The notes under the pieces: model-generated
What the model was told of the DNA's origin: nothing
The model's database searches: none
What the model saw: the letters and a program-made list of their open reading frames with translations, nothing else
Translations under genes and position numbers: made by a program
NCBI GenBank assembly: GCA_011523055.1
Contig: WTHQ01000039.1
Location: forward strand, 1 to 64,000
DNA length: 64,000 nt
Direction of reading: 5' to 3'
Origin: Methanobacteriota archaeon
Lineage (GTDB): Archaea > Thermoplasmatota > Poseidoniia > Poseidoniales > Thalassarchaeaceae
Shown: positions 36,221-45,114 of the stretch, piece by piece
Numbering within the stretch: the first letter of the stretch is position 1
How the letters are laid out: the number at the start of each line of letters is the position of its first letter

Positions 36221-38476
36221 ATGGTTGAGGCTTCGCATGCTGTCATAGGGGCATACGCTCTGTTGATTCTGGCCTATGCCTCAGCGTACATGCGCCAAAG
36301 ATACAACAAGAGGAGAGCGCTTGAGATTAAATCAGAACTTGAGACAATGTCATTTGCATTTACCGATATCCAAAGAGAATTAACATATGTTAATGATGGC
36401 TTAGATTCTGTTCTAGATAAGGAGGACCCTGTTCATGATAGGCTTGCGGCGCACTCAGCAATTGACTCGGCTGAGAGGATGCTCGATAGGCTTGAGGGGG
36501 AGGGCGCAAGTAGGCTGTGTGACGTAGTCTCACACCCTGCAGCGCTGCTTGCAGCAGCCTTGGAGAATGATGAGGCTGACCCAAAGGATTCTCTGATCGC
36601 AATGGGGAGCCTTACCAAAAGACTCAGTGCTATGTTGGACTCGATTGGTATCAGGCCTGACGATCTTTCTCTGAGTTCTTCGCAATTCGAGCGGCTCGGA
36701 TCCTTGTTTGAAGAGCATGACAGGCATAAACATGCTCGTGATGCCTATGAGGCATCTCTTCGACATGGACATAGGTTGGATTCGATGTCCGGACTCTTGA
36801 GAATCGTTAGAGCATTCGGTACCCGGAGTGAGTTGATTGAAACCCTGGAAGTGCACTTGAGCACTGATCCTGATGACATGGCGGCTCTCATCGAACAGCT
36901 TTCTCTACTGCCGGAGAGCGACTCAAGATCTTCTCGGAATCGACGCAGATTAGACTCATTAGATTGGGACGGAGAAATGGAAGTTGAGGTTGTTGGCTCG
37001 ATTCGCAACCTAAGATCAAGAGCGATGGGCCCGGATATCGTTGAGATGTCGCCTGAGGTCAAGGTCAAACGGGCTCGTCATAAGATATCCTCGGGGAAGT
37101 TAGATGAGGGACTCGAGTTATTGGATGGGTTGGCTCTGGAGGATAGGAATTCAGACGAGGTCCTTCTACTCAGGGCTGATGCCGCACAGCAGAAGGGGCA
37201 GTACGAGTTGGCTCTAAAGCTGATTAGGGACTCGAAGTCTGTTTCCAAAGATGCAATTCTAATGGAGGTATCCTTGTTGGTGTCAATGGGCTTGGCTGAC
37301 CAAGCAATGACTTACCTCAACTCGCAGGTAAGTCTCCATGGGGGGGCTGCCCTTCACGAGGCTGCAATGAAGCTCGCGATTGCCCTAGGTGACCTGAATA
37401 ACGCCCGGAGAACACTAGGACAATCATCCGGAATAGAGCCGACTCTCGGATTACTTGAGGCAGAGGTCATGGTTCTGATGGAGGAAAGTAAGCTAGAGAA
37501 GGACGCTTCTGGGTTGGTGGTAGAGGAGCGGATCGATCGTTTGAGAGAGTGCAGTTCGGATATGAAGAGCTTGGACAGAGAAGATCACCGAGGCTGGCTA
37601 TCATCGTCCTATTGGAATAGGCTGACAGGAGAGTTGGAAGAGGCCTTGACTTGTGTAATTCGGGCTAGGAGAATTGCTGAGAGAGATCCTGTAGTATTGC
37701 TGGAGGAAGCGCGTGTCAGAATCGAGATCATGGATTTCGATGAGGCTAGGTCGATTCTCAGAGAATGTGACAAGCTTCGCGCAGACAAGGTCGACTTGAA
37801 TTTCCTGAATGGGCTAGCATTCGCCAGAGAGGGTCGAATTGAAGAAGCAGAGAAGCGATTTTTGAACGTCTTGGAGCTTGACCCAGATCACGTCTCCAGT
37901 CGTTTGAACCTGTCAATGTTATATCTTCTACAGGACAAGTATGACTTGGCGATCCAGCAATCTTTGAGGGTGATGGAAACCCGCCCCAACAACCCCACTG
38001 CAATAAAACACAGTGGCAAGGCCATGATAGGCCTATCAATGTGGGATGAGGCTATAGATATGCTTGAGAGGGCTCTGTGCTTACAAAAAAATGATGTCGA
38101 AACCATGGCCATTCTGGCATCCTGCCTCTTGAGGACCGGGAGGGGTGAACAAGCTGAGTCACTCCTAAACGAGGCTATCAGAATAGATTCGATTTCAAGT
38201 GAACCCTGGGCATGCAGGGCTAAGTTGTACATCGAGTTCAGTCGAATCGAGGAGGCCATATCTGACCTGGAAAAGGCATTGGAATGTGATCCTAAGAGAA
38301 GTGACGTGTTAATGATGCTTGCAGAATTGGAGGAGCGAACAGGGGACTTCAGAGCCGCATCCCGAAGATGGCGTCAAGTCTTGGATATTGATCCTGGTGA
38401 CCAGCATGCTAGATCTCGACTGCGGTTGATGAAGTCCATGGCGGGCATATCGACAGAAAGGGTTCATGTCAGGTGA
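36221..38476 (+). CDS. Membrane-anchored TPR-repeat protein
   Basis: 751 residues. One N-terminal membrane helix (AVIGAYALLILAYASAYM) is followed by a charged coiled-coil-like region and then many helical pairs. From residue ~480 these are clear tetratricopeptide repeats (e.g. GRIEEAEKRFLNVLELDPDHVSSRLNL; RIEEAISDLEKALECDPKR). TPR proteins serve as docking scaffolds, so this would assemble partners on the cytoplasmic or outer membrane face. The next gene, a redoxin, follows after 15 bases. Confidence 0.82.
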   Translation: MVEASHAVIGAYALLILAYASAYMRQRYNKRRALEIKSELETMSFAFTDIQRELTYVNDGLDSVLDKEDPVHDRLAAHSAIDSAERMLDRLEGEGASRLCDVVSHPAALLAAALENDEADPKDSLIAMGSLTKRLSAMLDSIGIRPDDLSLSSSQFERLGSLFEEHDRHKHARDAYEASLRHGHRLDSMSGLLRIVRAFGTRSELIETLEVHLSTDPDDMAALIEQLSLLPESDSRSSRNRRRLDSLDWDGEMEVEVVGSIRNLRSRAMGPDIVEMSPEVKVKRARHKISSGKLDEGLELLDGLALEDRNSDEVLLLRADAAQQKGQYELALKLIRDSKSVSKDAILMEVSLLVSMGLADQAMTYLNSQVSLHGGAALHEAAMKLAIALGDLNNARRTLGQSSGIEPTLGLLEAEVMVLMEESKLEKDASGLVVEERIDRLRECSSDMKSLDREDHRGWLSSSYWNRLTGELEEALTCVIRARRIAERDPVVLLEEARVRIEIMDFDEARSILRECDKLRADKVDLNFLNGLAFAREGRIEEAEKRFLNVLELDPDHVSSRLNLSMLYLLQDKYDLAIQQSLRVMETRPNNPTAIKHSGKAMIGLSMWDEAIDMLERALCLQKNDVETMAILASCLLRTGRGEQAESLLNEAIRIDSISSEPWACRAKLYIEFSRIEEAISDLEKALECDPKRSDVLMMLAELEERTGDFRAASRRWRQVLDIDPGDQHARSRLRLMKSMAGISTERVHVR

Positions 38477-38491
38477 TGGCTTCGGGTAATC

Positions 38492-39046
38492 ATGCGAACA
38501 GTCAATGGTATTGAACCGGGCAATAAGGCTCCGTCATTCAACTTGCCGAATGCTAATGAAGAGCATGGTGATTCTCAAGTAAGCCTGACCGAAGCCATTG
38601 GAGAAAAGGGGGGGATTGTTATGTTCACCTGCAATCACTGCCCATATGTTGTAGCATCAGAGAGCAGGATAGAGGCCATGGCAACAATGGCGAGGGAGCT
38701 TGGATTTGGATTCGTGGGGATCAACTCAAACGACCCCGTAAGGTACACATCGGATGACTGGGAGCACATGGTAGAAAGGGCCTCCAAGGGCATGTCTTAC
38801 CCATATCTTCATGATTCCACTCAAGAGGTAGCCATAGCCTATGGAGCTGAGCGGACCCCGGAGTTCTATCTGATTTCAGGGGATCTGGACGTATTATATC
38901 GCGGCCGTCTCGATGATTCCCCCAGAGATCCGTCCAATGTCACGACCTCGGACCTAGAAGTTGCGTTGAGTCAATACGTCGCAGGGGAGAGGATTAAGAT
39001 TCCAAGAACTGAAAGCATTGGATGCTCAGTCAAGTGGATAGAGTGA
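38492..39046 (+). CDS. AhpC/TSA-type thioredoxin-fold protein
   Basis: 184 residues. It starts like redoxins (GNKAPSFNLPNANEEHG), has the active-site motif CNHCPYV at ~residue 47, and ends with SIGCSVKWIE, a pattern shared by a common family of thioredoxin-like proteins in heterotrophic bacteria. The CxxC suggests a thiol-disulfide exchange or peroxide-reducing role; the true electron donor is unknown. It follows the TPR gene. Confidence 0.82.
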   Translation: MRTVNGIEPGNKAPSFNLPNANEEHGDSQVSLTEAIGEKGGIVMFTCNHCPYVVASESRIEAMATMARELGFGFVGINSNDPVRYTSDDWEHMVERASKGMSYPYLHDSTQEVAIAYGAERTPEFYLISGDLDVLYRGRLDDSPRDPSNVTTSDLEVALSQYVAGERIKIPRTESIGCSVKWIE

Positions 39047-39089
39047 CAGTCCTGAGTCGATTTGGTGAATTAATTTCAGCAACAACATT

Positions 39090-39512
39090 TCAGTATTGCT
39101 CCAAGACGAGTTCTGTCCTTGTTGAAATTATGCTTCCGGGGGCACTTAACCAAATTCTATCCAAGAGTTCACGGAGAGCGACTGTGTCATCGACATGGGC
39201 CAATACTATCAAGTCTGCATCTCCGCTGATCTCGTAAACTGACTCAATCCCATCCCAGGAAGCGTACTCACCTGCCAAGGTTCCAATCTCGATGCCAGGA
39301 CCGACGCTCAGTCGAACCAATGCGGATAGTCCAATTCCGGTCTCCCTGATTGTGTAGCCTCTGATTATTCCAGCGTCCTCTAACCTTCTCATTCTTGCCC
39401 TTACAGTCCTCTCAGTTACACCGGTCATTGTCGCAATCTGGACAAAAGACGATCTCCCTTGATCTCTCAATACGGAGAGTATGGCTCTGTCAAGTGAGTC
39501 AACCTTGGTCAT
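39090..39512 (-). CDS. Lrp/AsnC-family transcriptional regulator
   Basis: 140 residues. The N-terminal winged helix-turn-helix is clear (LDRAILSVLRDQGRSSFVQIATMTGVTERTVRARMRRLEDAGIIRGYT) and the C-terminal half is a RAM ligand-binding domain (VYEISGDADLIVLAHVDD). Such regulators sense amino acids or other small ligands and often control their own gene. A palindrome in the AT-rich gap upstream could be its operator. It is transcribed away from the gene at 39634. Confidence 0.93.
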   Translation of the reverse strand: MTKVDSLDRAILSVLRDQGRSSFVQIATMTGVTERTVRARMRRLEDAGIIRGYTIRETGIGLSALVRLSVGPGIEIGTLAGEYASWDGIESVYEISGDADLIVLAHVDDTVALRELLDRIWLSAPGSIISTRTELVLEQY

Positions 39513-39552
39513 GATATTGACTTAATACGTTCTCTTTTTATTATATTGTTTC

Positions 39553-39568
39553 ATTATTATGTAATAAT
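39553..39568. promoter_or_regulatory. Palindrome between divergent lrp-like gene and 39634 ORF, possible operator
   Basis: attatta-tg-taataat is a perfect 7+7 inverted repeat with a two-base spacer, 41 bases upstream of the regulator's start codon and in the most AT-rich stretch of the region. It fits the site type bound by Lrp family dimers and overlaps probable TATA elements of both divergent genes. Binding by this regulator is an inference. Confidence 0.5.
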
Positions 39569-39633
39569 AATTAAAATTATAGATGTTTTATGATGTTTTT
39601 TTTTACCTTATTCGACTGGTTGGCTTCATATGA

Positions 39634-40089
39634 GTGCGTGAACATGAGTTCCCGATGCGAGGCGTCGATGGATCCAGTCAGGGTAAAATCCAAGAGTATC
39701 TTGACGATTTATCGAATTTGCAGCTCTCAAGGGAGGAGTTTGATTGGTACAACATAGACGTCGCTTCCATGCTTAGCCACATTCAACTCCTGGGACATGA
39801 GATCAATGAGTCTGATGGCTCTTCCTTACTATTCTTGGAGAAGAGTGCCATTCTATGTTCCCCAGAAGAATCTGCGATACACCATTTTCCCAAGAATATG
39901 CTCCATTGTTTCGTCGATGATTTCCGTAGGCTAGGCTCACAGGACGATGGGATTCTCTTCAAGGCCGAATTGTTCTCAATCTCTCCCTCTCAAGAACAAC
40001 TTTGCTGGGAAAGGTGCTGTCGATCAGAGTTGGAGGTTCCTTCGCTCCAGTCCGCAGTTTCAAAATGGCTTTGGTGGTTGAACTCCTAA
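39634..40089 (+). CDS. Hypothetical protein upstream of enolase
   Basis: 151 residues from a GTG at 39634, or 144 from an ATG at 39655. It is acidic and helical, with no membrane segment; no family is recognised. It ends 41 bases before the enolase ATG, so they may be cotranscribed under the AT-rich promoter shared with the regulator. The presence of a promoter region right before it supports it being expressed. Confidence 0.5.
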   Translation: MREHEFPMRGVDGSSQGKIQEYLDDLSNLQLSREEFDWYNIDVASMLSHIQLLGHEINESDGSSLLFLEKSAILCSPEESAIHHFPKNMLHCFVDDFRRLGSQDDGILFKAELFSISPSQEQLCWERCCRSELEVPSLQSAVSKWLWWLNS

Positions 40090-40130
40090 TTCTCGGGAAA
40101 CTTGACAGGTCGCGCCCTTTACAAGGCTTC

Positions 40131-41384
40131 ATGGGAAGTAGGATCACTGACCTCCATGCTCGTATGATACTCGATTCAAGAGGGCGTCCGACAGTTGAGG
40201 TTGATTGCTTCGTGGAGGGGGCTTTCTCAGCGAGAGCTTCAGTTCCTTCCGGTGCGAGCACAGGGTCGCATGAAGCAATGGAGATTAGGGATGGGGGGCC
40301 CATGTGGATGGGGTCAGGTGTTGAAAAATCCGTAGAGAATGTGAATACAATCCTCAAGGGCGAACTTGTGGGAATGAGTGTGCATGATCAGGCACTCATC
40401 GACGAGAGGTTGTTATCAATAGATGGTACATCGAACAAAAGTCGACTCGGAGCCAACTCGACCTTAGGTTGCTCACTGGCGATTCTTAAGGCATCAGCCA
40501 ATGAAAAAGGGCTTCCGTTGTGGAAGTCGATCCCAGGGGATTGGGCGAACGCGACAATGCCTGTCCCTCTGATGAACATTCTGAATGGCGGGGCTCATGC
40601 GGCCACGGATGTCGACGTACAGGAATTCATGGTAGTCCCATATGGATTTCCAGACTTCAAAACCGCTCTCAGAGCAGGAGCCGAAACATATCACTGGCTG
40701 AAGATAGCTCTGAAGGAGAGGGGCTTGCTATCCGGTATCGGCGATGAAGGAGGGTTTGCTCCGGCCCTGGAAAAAAATGTGCACGGATTGGAGTTATTGG
40801 TCGAGGCGATTGAAAAGGCCGGTTATTCAATTTCAAATCAGATCGGGATAGCCCTGGATGTTGCCGCCACAGAATTCTTCCGCTCAGACAAATATCTATT
40901 CGACGGAAGAGAAATTGCAGGTGAGGAGCTTTCATCGATATACTCTTCCTGGATTGAGAAATTTCCGATAGTGTCCATTGAAGATCCCTTCTCGGAGGAC
41001 GATTGGGATTCATGGATATCCTTCACTGACAAAGGCCATGACGTGCTTGTTATTGGCGATGATCTCTATGTTACGAACAAAGTTAGGTTGAATCGGGGTA
41101 TCTCTGATCGAGCATCCAACTCAATATTGATCAAGCCGAATCAAATTGGCACCGTCACCGAGACTCTAGAGGTGATGCAGGTTGCGAAGGAGGCTGGTTT
41201 TGATTGCATCATATCCCATAGATCCGGGGAGACCTCAGACAGCTCTATCTCTGATCTGGCAACAGGAACTGGTTGTGGTTGGATAAAGACGGGCGCTCCG
41301 GCTAGATCCGATAGGACCTCCAAATACAATCAATTGCTCAGGATCAATGAACATGGACTCCGATACTCAGGCCTGGATCATTGA
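40131..41384 (+). CDS. eno: Enolase
   Basis: 417 residues from the ATG at 40131 (MGSRITDLHARMILDSRGRPTVEVD). The track start at 40002 adds 43 residues that overlap the preceding ORF and is not enolase. Motifs include SGASTGSHEA, GDEGGFAP, SIEDPFSEDDW, GDDLYVTN, and LIKPNQIGTVTETLE; metal ligands (Asp, Glu, Asp) and the catalytic Lys (LIKPNQ) are present. It interconverts 2-phosphoglycerate and PEP. The stop abuts the end of the facing deoxyhypusine-synthase-like gene. Confidence 0.97.
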   Translation: MGSRITDLHARMILDSRGRPTVEVDCFVEGAFSARASVPSGASTGSHEAMEIRDGGPMWMGSGVEKSVENVNTILKGELVGMSVHDQALIDERLLSIDGTSNKSRLGANSTLGCSLAILKASANEKGLPLWKSIPGDWANATMPVPLMNILNGGAHAATDVDVQEFMVVPYGFPDFKTALRAGAETYHWLKIALKERGLLSGIGDEGGFAPALEKNVHGLELLVEAIEKAGYSISNQIGIALDVAATEFFRSDKYLFDGREIAGEELSSIYSSWIEKFPIVSIEDPFSEDDWDSWISFTDKGHDVLVIGDDLYVTNKVRLNRGISDRASNSILIKPNQIGTVTETLEVMQVAKEAGFDCIISHRSGETSDSSISDLATGTGCGWIKTGAPARSDRTSKYNQLLRINEHGLRYSGLDH

Positions 41385-42353
41385 TCAGCTTTCGACCAAT
41401 GACTGAAGAATCAGAGGCAGGACTATTGTAGCATCAGACTCAATGACGAATCTTGGCGTATCTATACTGATCTTACCCCAACTGATTTTCTCATTTGGAG
41501 GAGCCCCTGAATAGCCCCCGTATGACGGCTTGGATTCTGAAATCTGTGCGAACCAGGACCACAGTGGTACATTTATTCCAACATCTTGCCTAAGCATTGG
41601 GACCACGCACATCGGAAAATCACCTGCGATTCCTCCGCCTACCTGTAGGAGTCCCGTGGGAGAGTCGTCCTCTCTATACCAATCAGCTAGTTCTTGCATT
41701 GAATGAAGTCCACTCAACACGATATCTTGTGATGAGATTGATAGATCGATCACTCGGGCAACTAGAATATTGCCCAGCGTAGAGTCCTCCCATCCAGGAG
41801 TAAAGATTGGAAGATTGGCGTCTGCAGCGGCCATTAGCCAGGAATCCCTGGGATCCCCGTCGAGCTCTATGTCGCCATGCATCAATAGATCGTAGATGTA
41901 CTCGTGGGGGAATCTCCTGTCTCCTGCAGCCTCCGCATCTTTCCATAGGGGGAATATTTTCTCCTCCACGTATCTTATCGCTCTCTCTTCTGGTATTCCG
42001 ACGTCCGTGACACGATTCAGCCCTCGATCATGGAGATCGAGATCATCATGGGGCCCCAGCTCTCTCCAATTTGTTATCTTCTCGTAATCTGAGTATGCAA
42101 CTAGATTGAACAGGTCCTCCTCTAAATTGGCGCCTGTACAGCATATTGCATGTATTTTCTGGGCTCTGATAGCTGGTGCGAGGGTCTTTCCAATCTCCGC
42201 CGTGGACATAGCCCCAGCGAGGGTTATCATCAAACGGCCACCATTATCCAAGAATTTACTAAGTGAGTCTATGCACCTCGATAGCTCTCCGGCATTGAAG
42301 TGATTGTAGTTCCGTGCTATGAATTCCCTCATTGGAATAGGCTCTCTTCTCAA
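41385..42353 (-). CDS. dys: Deoxyhypusine synthase family protein
   Basis: 322 residues. The family's NAD-binding core is visible (MITLAGAMSTAEIGKTLAP, ICCTGANLEED), and the C-terminal ISWGKI contains the catalytic lysine seen in eukaryotic enzymes (VSWGKI). Such enzymes move the aminobutyl group of spermidine to a lysine of initiation factor 5A; close relatives make homospermidine or act on other amines. Its ATG overlaps the stop of speD by four bases. This ties it directly to polyamine supply and leaves open whether its substrate is the aIF5A lysine or a free amine. Confidence 0.85.
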   Translation of the reverse strand: MRREPIPMREFIARNYNHFNAGELSRCIDSLSKFLDNGGRLMITLAGAMSTAEIGKTLAPAIRAQKIHAICCTGANLEEDLFNLVAYSDYEKITNWRELGPHDDLDLHDRGLNRVTDVGIPEERAIRYVEEKIFPLWKDAEAAGDRRFPHEYIYDLLMHGDIELDGDPRDSWLMAAADANLPIFTPGWEDSTLGNILVARVIDLSISSQDIVLSGLHSMQELADWYREDDSPTGLLQVGGGIAGDFPMCVVPMLRQDVGINVPLWSWFAQISESKPSYGGYSGAPPNEKISWGKISIDTPRFVIESDATIVLPLILQSLVES

Positions 42354-42751
42354 GTGATCACAGCTCCATCGATGTCGTTGTGAAGGAACCTCGGGACTGT
42401 GTCCCTGCGCATTTGTTGGAGACCTGGCATCTTTGTTCTCAGATTTTCGACAATGTAGTCAGCAATTATGTCGGGATTTCCAACACCACATGTAAATGCA
42501 TCAAATGCCAACCAACCCTGGTTATAATAGCAATGTGCTGTGATGTGGGACTCGTCCAAAAGAACCACAGCAGCGAATCCTGGTGGTGATTTGTGACCAT
42601 CAAATTCCTCAACATGAGAAAAAACAGGCCGTATGTTGGCAAGCTCAGTGGATTGAATCATGATCTCCAGCATTTCTTTCCCGTCATTTGATCCATCATA
42701 TTGGTATCCGATGTAGTCGACATATACGTGTTTTCCGTGGGCATTGACCAT
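42350..42751 (-). CDS. speD: S-adenosylmethionine decarboxylase proenzyme (SpeD type)
   Basis: 133 residues, the size of prokaryotic SpeD. LLDESHITAH holds the Glu-Ser cleavage site, where the serine becomes the pyruvoyl group, and the following His. DAFTCG carries the proton-donating Cys. It makes decarboxylated SAM, the aminopropyl donor for spermidine or related amines. No spermidine synthase is encoded in this window. It starts a two-gene operon with the deoxyhypusine-synthase-like gene. Confidence 0.9.
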   Translation of the reverse strand: MVNAHGKHVYVDYIGYQYDGSNDGKEMLEIMIQSTELANIRPVFSHVEEFDGHKSPPGFAAVVLLDESHITAHCYYNQGWLAFDAFTCGVGNPDIIADYIVENLRTKMPGLQQMRRDTVPRFLHNDIDGAVIT

Positions 42752-42877
42752 TCAATCGACTCCAAAATCGGGCCCCTAAGCGTTGAATTTTGTTTATGAA
42801 CCATTCTAATCTCGAGTAATTATTGAGACACGAATTGTTGACGAGGATTGAATGTCTGAATTACCCCTTTTTGTTGA

Positions 42878-44035
42878 TCACAAGAGCCACGATTTCAATC
42901 TCCTAATTCCTTCGATAATGTCCTCCTCAGATGCGGCATAAGATACTCGAATGAAGCCCTCCCCCCCTGTGATAAGAGAAGCCGGAATAAGTTGCACTCC
43001 AGCCTCCATTGCCCCCTCTGCAAACTCGACATCCGATAACCCTGTTTCAGTTACGTCAATGAACAAGTAAAATGCTCCCTCAGGATTCACAATTCTCAAG
43101 CCAGGTATATCGCCGAGCCCTCGTAGCATCAAGTCTCTTCTATGCCTGTAAGCATCAGAAAATCGCTCCACGTGATCATCACAATCGAGTGCAACCCTAG
43201 CTGCTTCCATCATAAATGTAGGAATGTGGGATGCCGAGTTCGCCTGGCATTTAACAGCCGCTCGGACTATAGGGTCCGGACCAGTGAGGAAACCTATCCT
43301 CATGCCAGTCATTGCCCATGTTTTTGACCATCCGCTTACAACAATAGTACGGCCCTCCCCTCCATCCACGGTTGCTGGCGAAACGTGTTCAGTGCCATTC
43401 CAGATGAGCCTAGAATAAATCTCATCAGAAATTATCCAAAGATCATGTTGAATTGCGATTGAGACAATTTCCTCGATCTCCTCACGGGTATAAACGGCGC
43501 CTGTCGGGTTGCACGGAGAGTTGACCATGATCACACGTGTACGATCCGTAATCGAGGATCGAAGGGCATCCATGTCTGGATGAAAATTCGTTCGATTAAC
43601 TGGGACATTGACTGGAATGCCCCCAATAATGGAGATCATTGGTTCGTATGACGCCCAGGCAGGGGAGAGTAAGATTGCTTCGTCACCCGGATTGAGAGTT
43701 GACATATACGAATACAGGAGGGCTTGTTTGGCACCTGGTGTAATCAGGACATTCTCCGATTTGGCCTTTATTTTGCTAGTTTTCAAAAGATGATTAGCAA
43801 CTGCTTCGCATAGTTTCGGCGACCCTTGGCCCCGTGTATATTTCGTCTTCCCTGCCATCAACTCTGAAACCGCCGTGGAAATCACTGGTTCGGGAGTCGG
43901 GAACCCTGGTTCACCCACGGTCCATCTGATCACACCATCCGGAGGTGGTTGGAGGTAGGGGGCAAATCCGACTCCGAGGTTGTCAAATCTGTTTGCGACT
44001 GCCGGCATGTTTGCTTGCTTTGGCTTGGCGTCCAT
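42878..44035 (-). CDS. Class I/II PLP-dependent aminotransferase, aspartate aminotransferase-like
   Basis: 385 residues. The PLP lysine is in SGWSKTWAMTGMRIGFL. The Asn and Asp/Tyr cofactor contacts are in NSPCNPTGAVY and IISDEIYSRL, and the C-terminal substrate-binding Arg is in FIRVSYA. It is closest in motif to the group of aspartate, aromatic or alanine aminotransferases of subgroup I-gamma, so the exact amino acid is uncertain. It reads away from the tRNA-Cys gene. Confidence 0.9.
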   Translation of the reverse strand: MDAKPKQANMPAVANRFDNLGVGFAPYLQPPPDGVIRWTVGEPGFPTPEPVISTAVSELMAGKTKYTRGQGSPKLCEAVANHLLKTSKIKAKSENVLITPGAKQALLYSYMSTLNPGDEAILLSPAWASYEPMISIIGGIPVNVPVNRTNFHPDMDALRSSITDRTRVIMVNSPCNPTGAVYTREEIEEIVSIAIQHDLWIISDEIYSRLIWNGTEHVSPATVDGGEGRTIVVSGWSKTWAMTGMRIGFLTGPDPIVRAAVKCQANSASHIPTFMMEAARVALDCDDHVERFSDAYRHRRDLMLRGLGDIPGLRIVNPEGAFYLFIDVTETGLSDVEFAEGAMEAGVQLIPASLITGGEGFIRVSYAASEEDIIEGIRRLKSWLL

Positions 44036-44109
44036 GAAGGTATTCTAGGATATTATCAAAATCATGACTCGGGAAGCGTTGAAATCGAAATGTTGGGTGG
44101 GAGGTACAA

Positions 44110-44183
44110 GCACGAGTGGCAGAGTAGCTATGCAACGGACTGCAGATCCGTGTACCCGGGTGCAAATCCCGGCTCGTGCTCCA
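44110..44183 (+). tRNA. tRNA-Cys (anticodon GCA), CCA encoded
   Basis: The acceptor stem gcacgag pairs with ctcgtgc, followed by discriminator T and an encoded CCA. The D-stem is gca/tgc. The anticodon arm is acgga-ctgcaga-tccgt, giving GCA. The T-arm is ccggg-tgcaaat-cccgg. Discriminator U73 is the key cysteine identity base. The T-loop has G instead of T at position 55, and the D-loop (gagtagcta) lacks the usual GG pair. No intron is seen. Confidence 0.93.
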
Positions 44184-44227
44184 CAATGACCCCAAGGTTT
44201 GCATTTAGAGCTGCACTATTATTGGGA

Positions 44228-44629
44228 TCATATTCTAGCATAGGTTGCCTGAGCCACTGCCACCTTCCTACCTTGTTCATCCAGAAGATCTGCCTCGGCT
44301 ACACACAGTCGATTACCGATTTTTATGACCCTGGCCTTACAGGTCGCATCTGTCAGGCAGGGCCTCAGAAATCTGATGTTGAAATCCGTGGTGGCCACCT
44401 GCTCATCCGCTCCGATGAGAGTTAGAATTGCCCAGCATGTAACGGAATCTGCGATTGTTCCCAATATTCCGCCGTGCATCGTTTTGTAGATGCCATCCCA
44501 CTTTTCTTCCCTTGGGACGATCGCGTCACACTCTCCATGATCCAGCCTCAAGATCTCGAGTCGAAGTGTGTCCATCATCGGAACACTATTCACCCTCGAC
44601 ATCATGTTTTTGATTTCTAAATCTTTCAT
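44228..44629 (-). CDS. PaaI-like hotdog thioesterase
   Basis: About 133 residues from the ATG at 44629; the track's TTG start adds six. The hotdog signature HGGILGTIADSVTCWAI has the conserved His-Gly-Gly and the catalytic Asp on the helix, and FNIRFLRPC is the following strand. Members hydrolyse acyl-CoA thioesters, often of aromatic or phenylacetyl type. It starts 20 bases after the GNAT gene. Confidence 0.87.
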   Translation of the reverse strand: MKDLEIKNMMSRVNSVPMMDTLRLEILRLDHGECDAIVPREEKWDGIYKTMHGGILGTIADSVTCWAILTLIGADEQVATTDFNIRFLRPCLTDATCKARVIKIGNRLCVAEADLLDEQGRKVAVAQATYARI

Positions 44630-44649
44630 TGTACTTGTTTCTACCAAAA

Positions 44650-45108
44650 TTAGGCCTCCTCGATTGTCTGTTGGTCAGGATTCCATTGAACTCTGTAATG
44701 CAGTCCAACTTCCTCAATCTCAAACAGATCTGATTGAATTGTGAAGCCTGACCTTTGGTACATTGAGATTGCCTTTATCCTTGCATTACACCATATGCCT
44801 GTATTCATCTCAGATGCAAAGTCTTGGAGTATTTTTACCAGATCGCTTCCAATTCCCTTCCCTCTGAAATCTGAGTCTACTGCCATGCCCCTAATCCTTA
44901 GTTTGGCTGATCCTTTTTGATCGAACTGAAGGGTCGAACAACCAACGAGCCTGTCACCGGAGAATGCTCCAAGGAACTTGGTCCGGGGATCATCATCCAC
45001 GCCAGGGTAATTTGCGGTTTCCCGTGGCCGTCCAACTCTTAGGACCCTATGTCGTAGGTCCAAATGTTCAGAATCCATTTTGTCCAGCCATCTGAAATCT
45101 ACCATCAT
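44650..45108 (-). CDS. GNAT-family N-acetyltransferase
   Basis: 152 residues. The acetyl-CoA binding motif is RGMAVDSDFRGKGIGSDLV (V-x-x-x-x-R-G-x-G-x-G), and AISMYQRSGFTI is the conserved last helix-strand. The acceptor cannot be told from sequence. It lies between the 92-residue membrane protein and the thioesterase in a compact operon. Confidence 0.88.
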   Translation of the reverse strand: MMVDFRWLDKMDSEHLDLRHRVLRVGRPRETANYPGVDDDPRTKFLGAFSGDRLVGCSTLQFDQKGSAKLRIRGMAVDSDFRGKGIGSDLVKILQDFASEMNTGIWCNARIKAISMYQRSGFTIQSDLFEIEEVGLHYRVQWNPDQQTIEEA

Positions 45109-45114
45109 GTCGGT

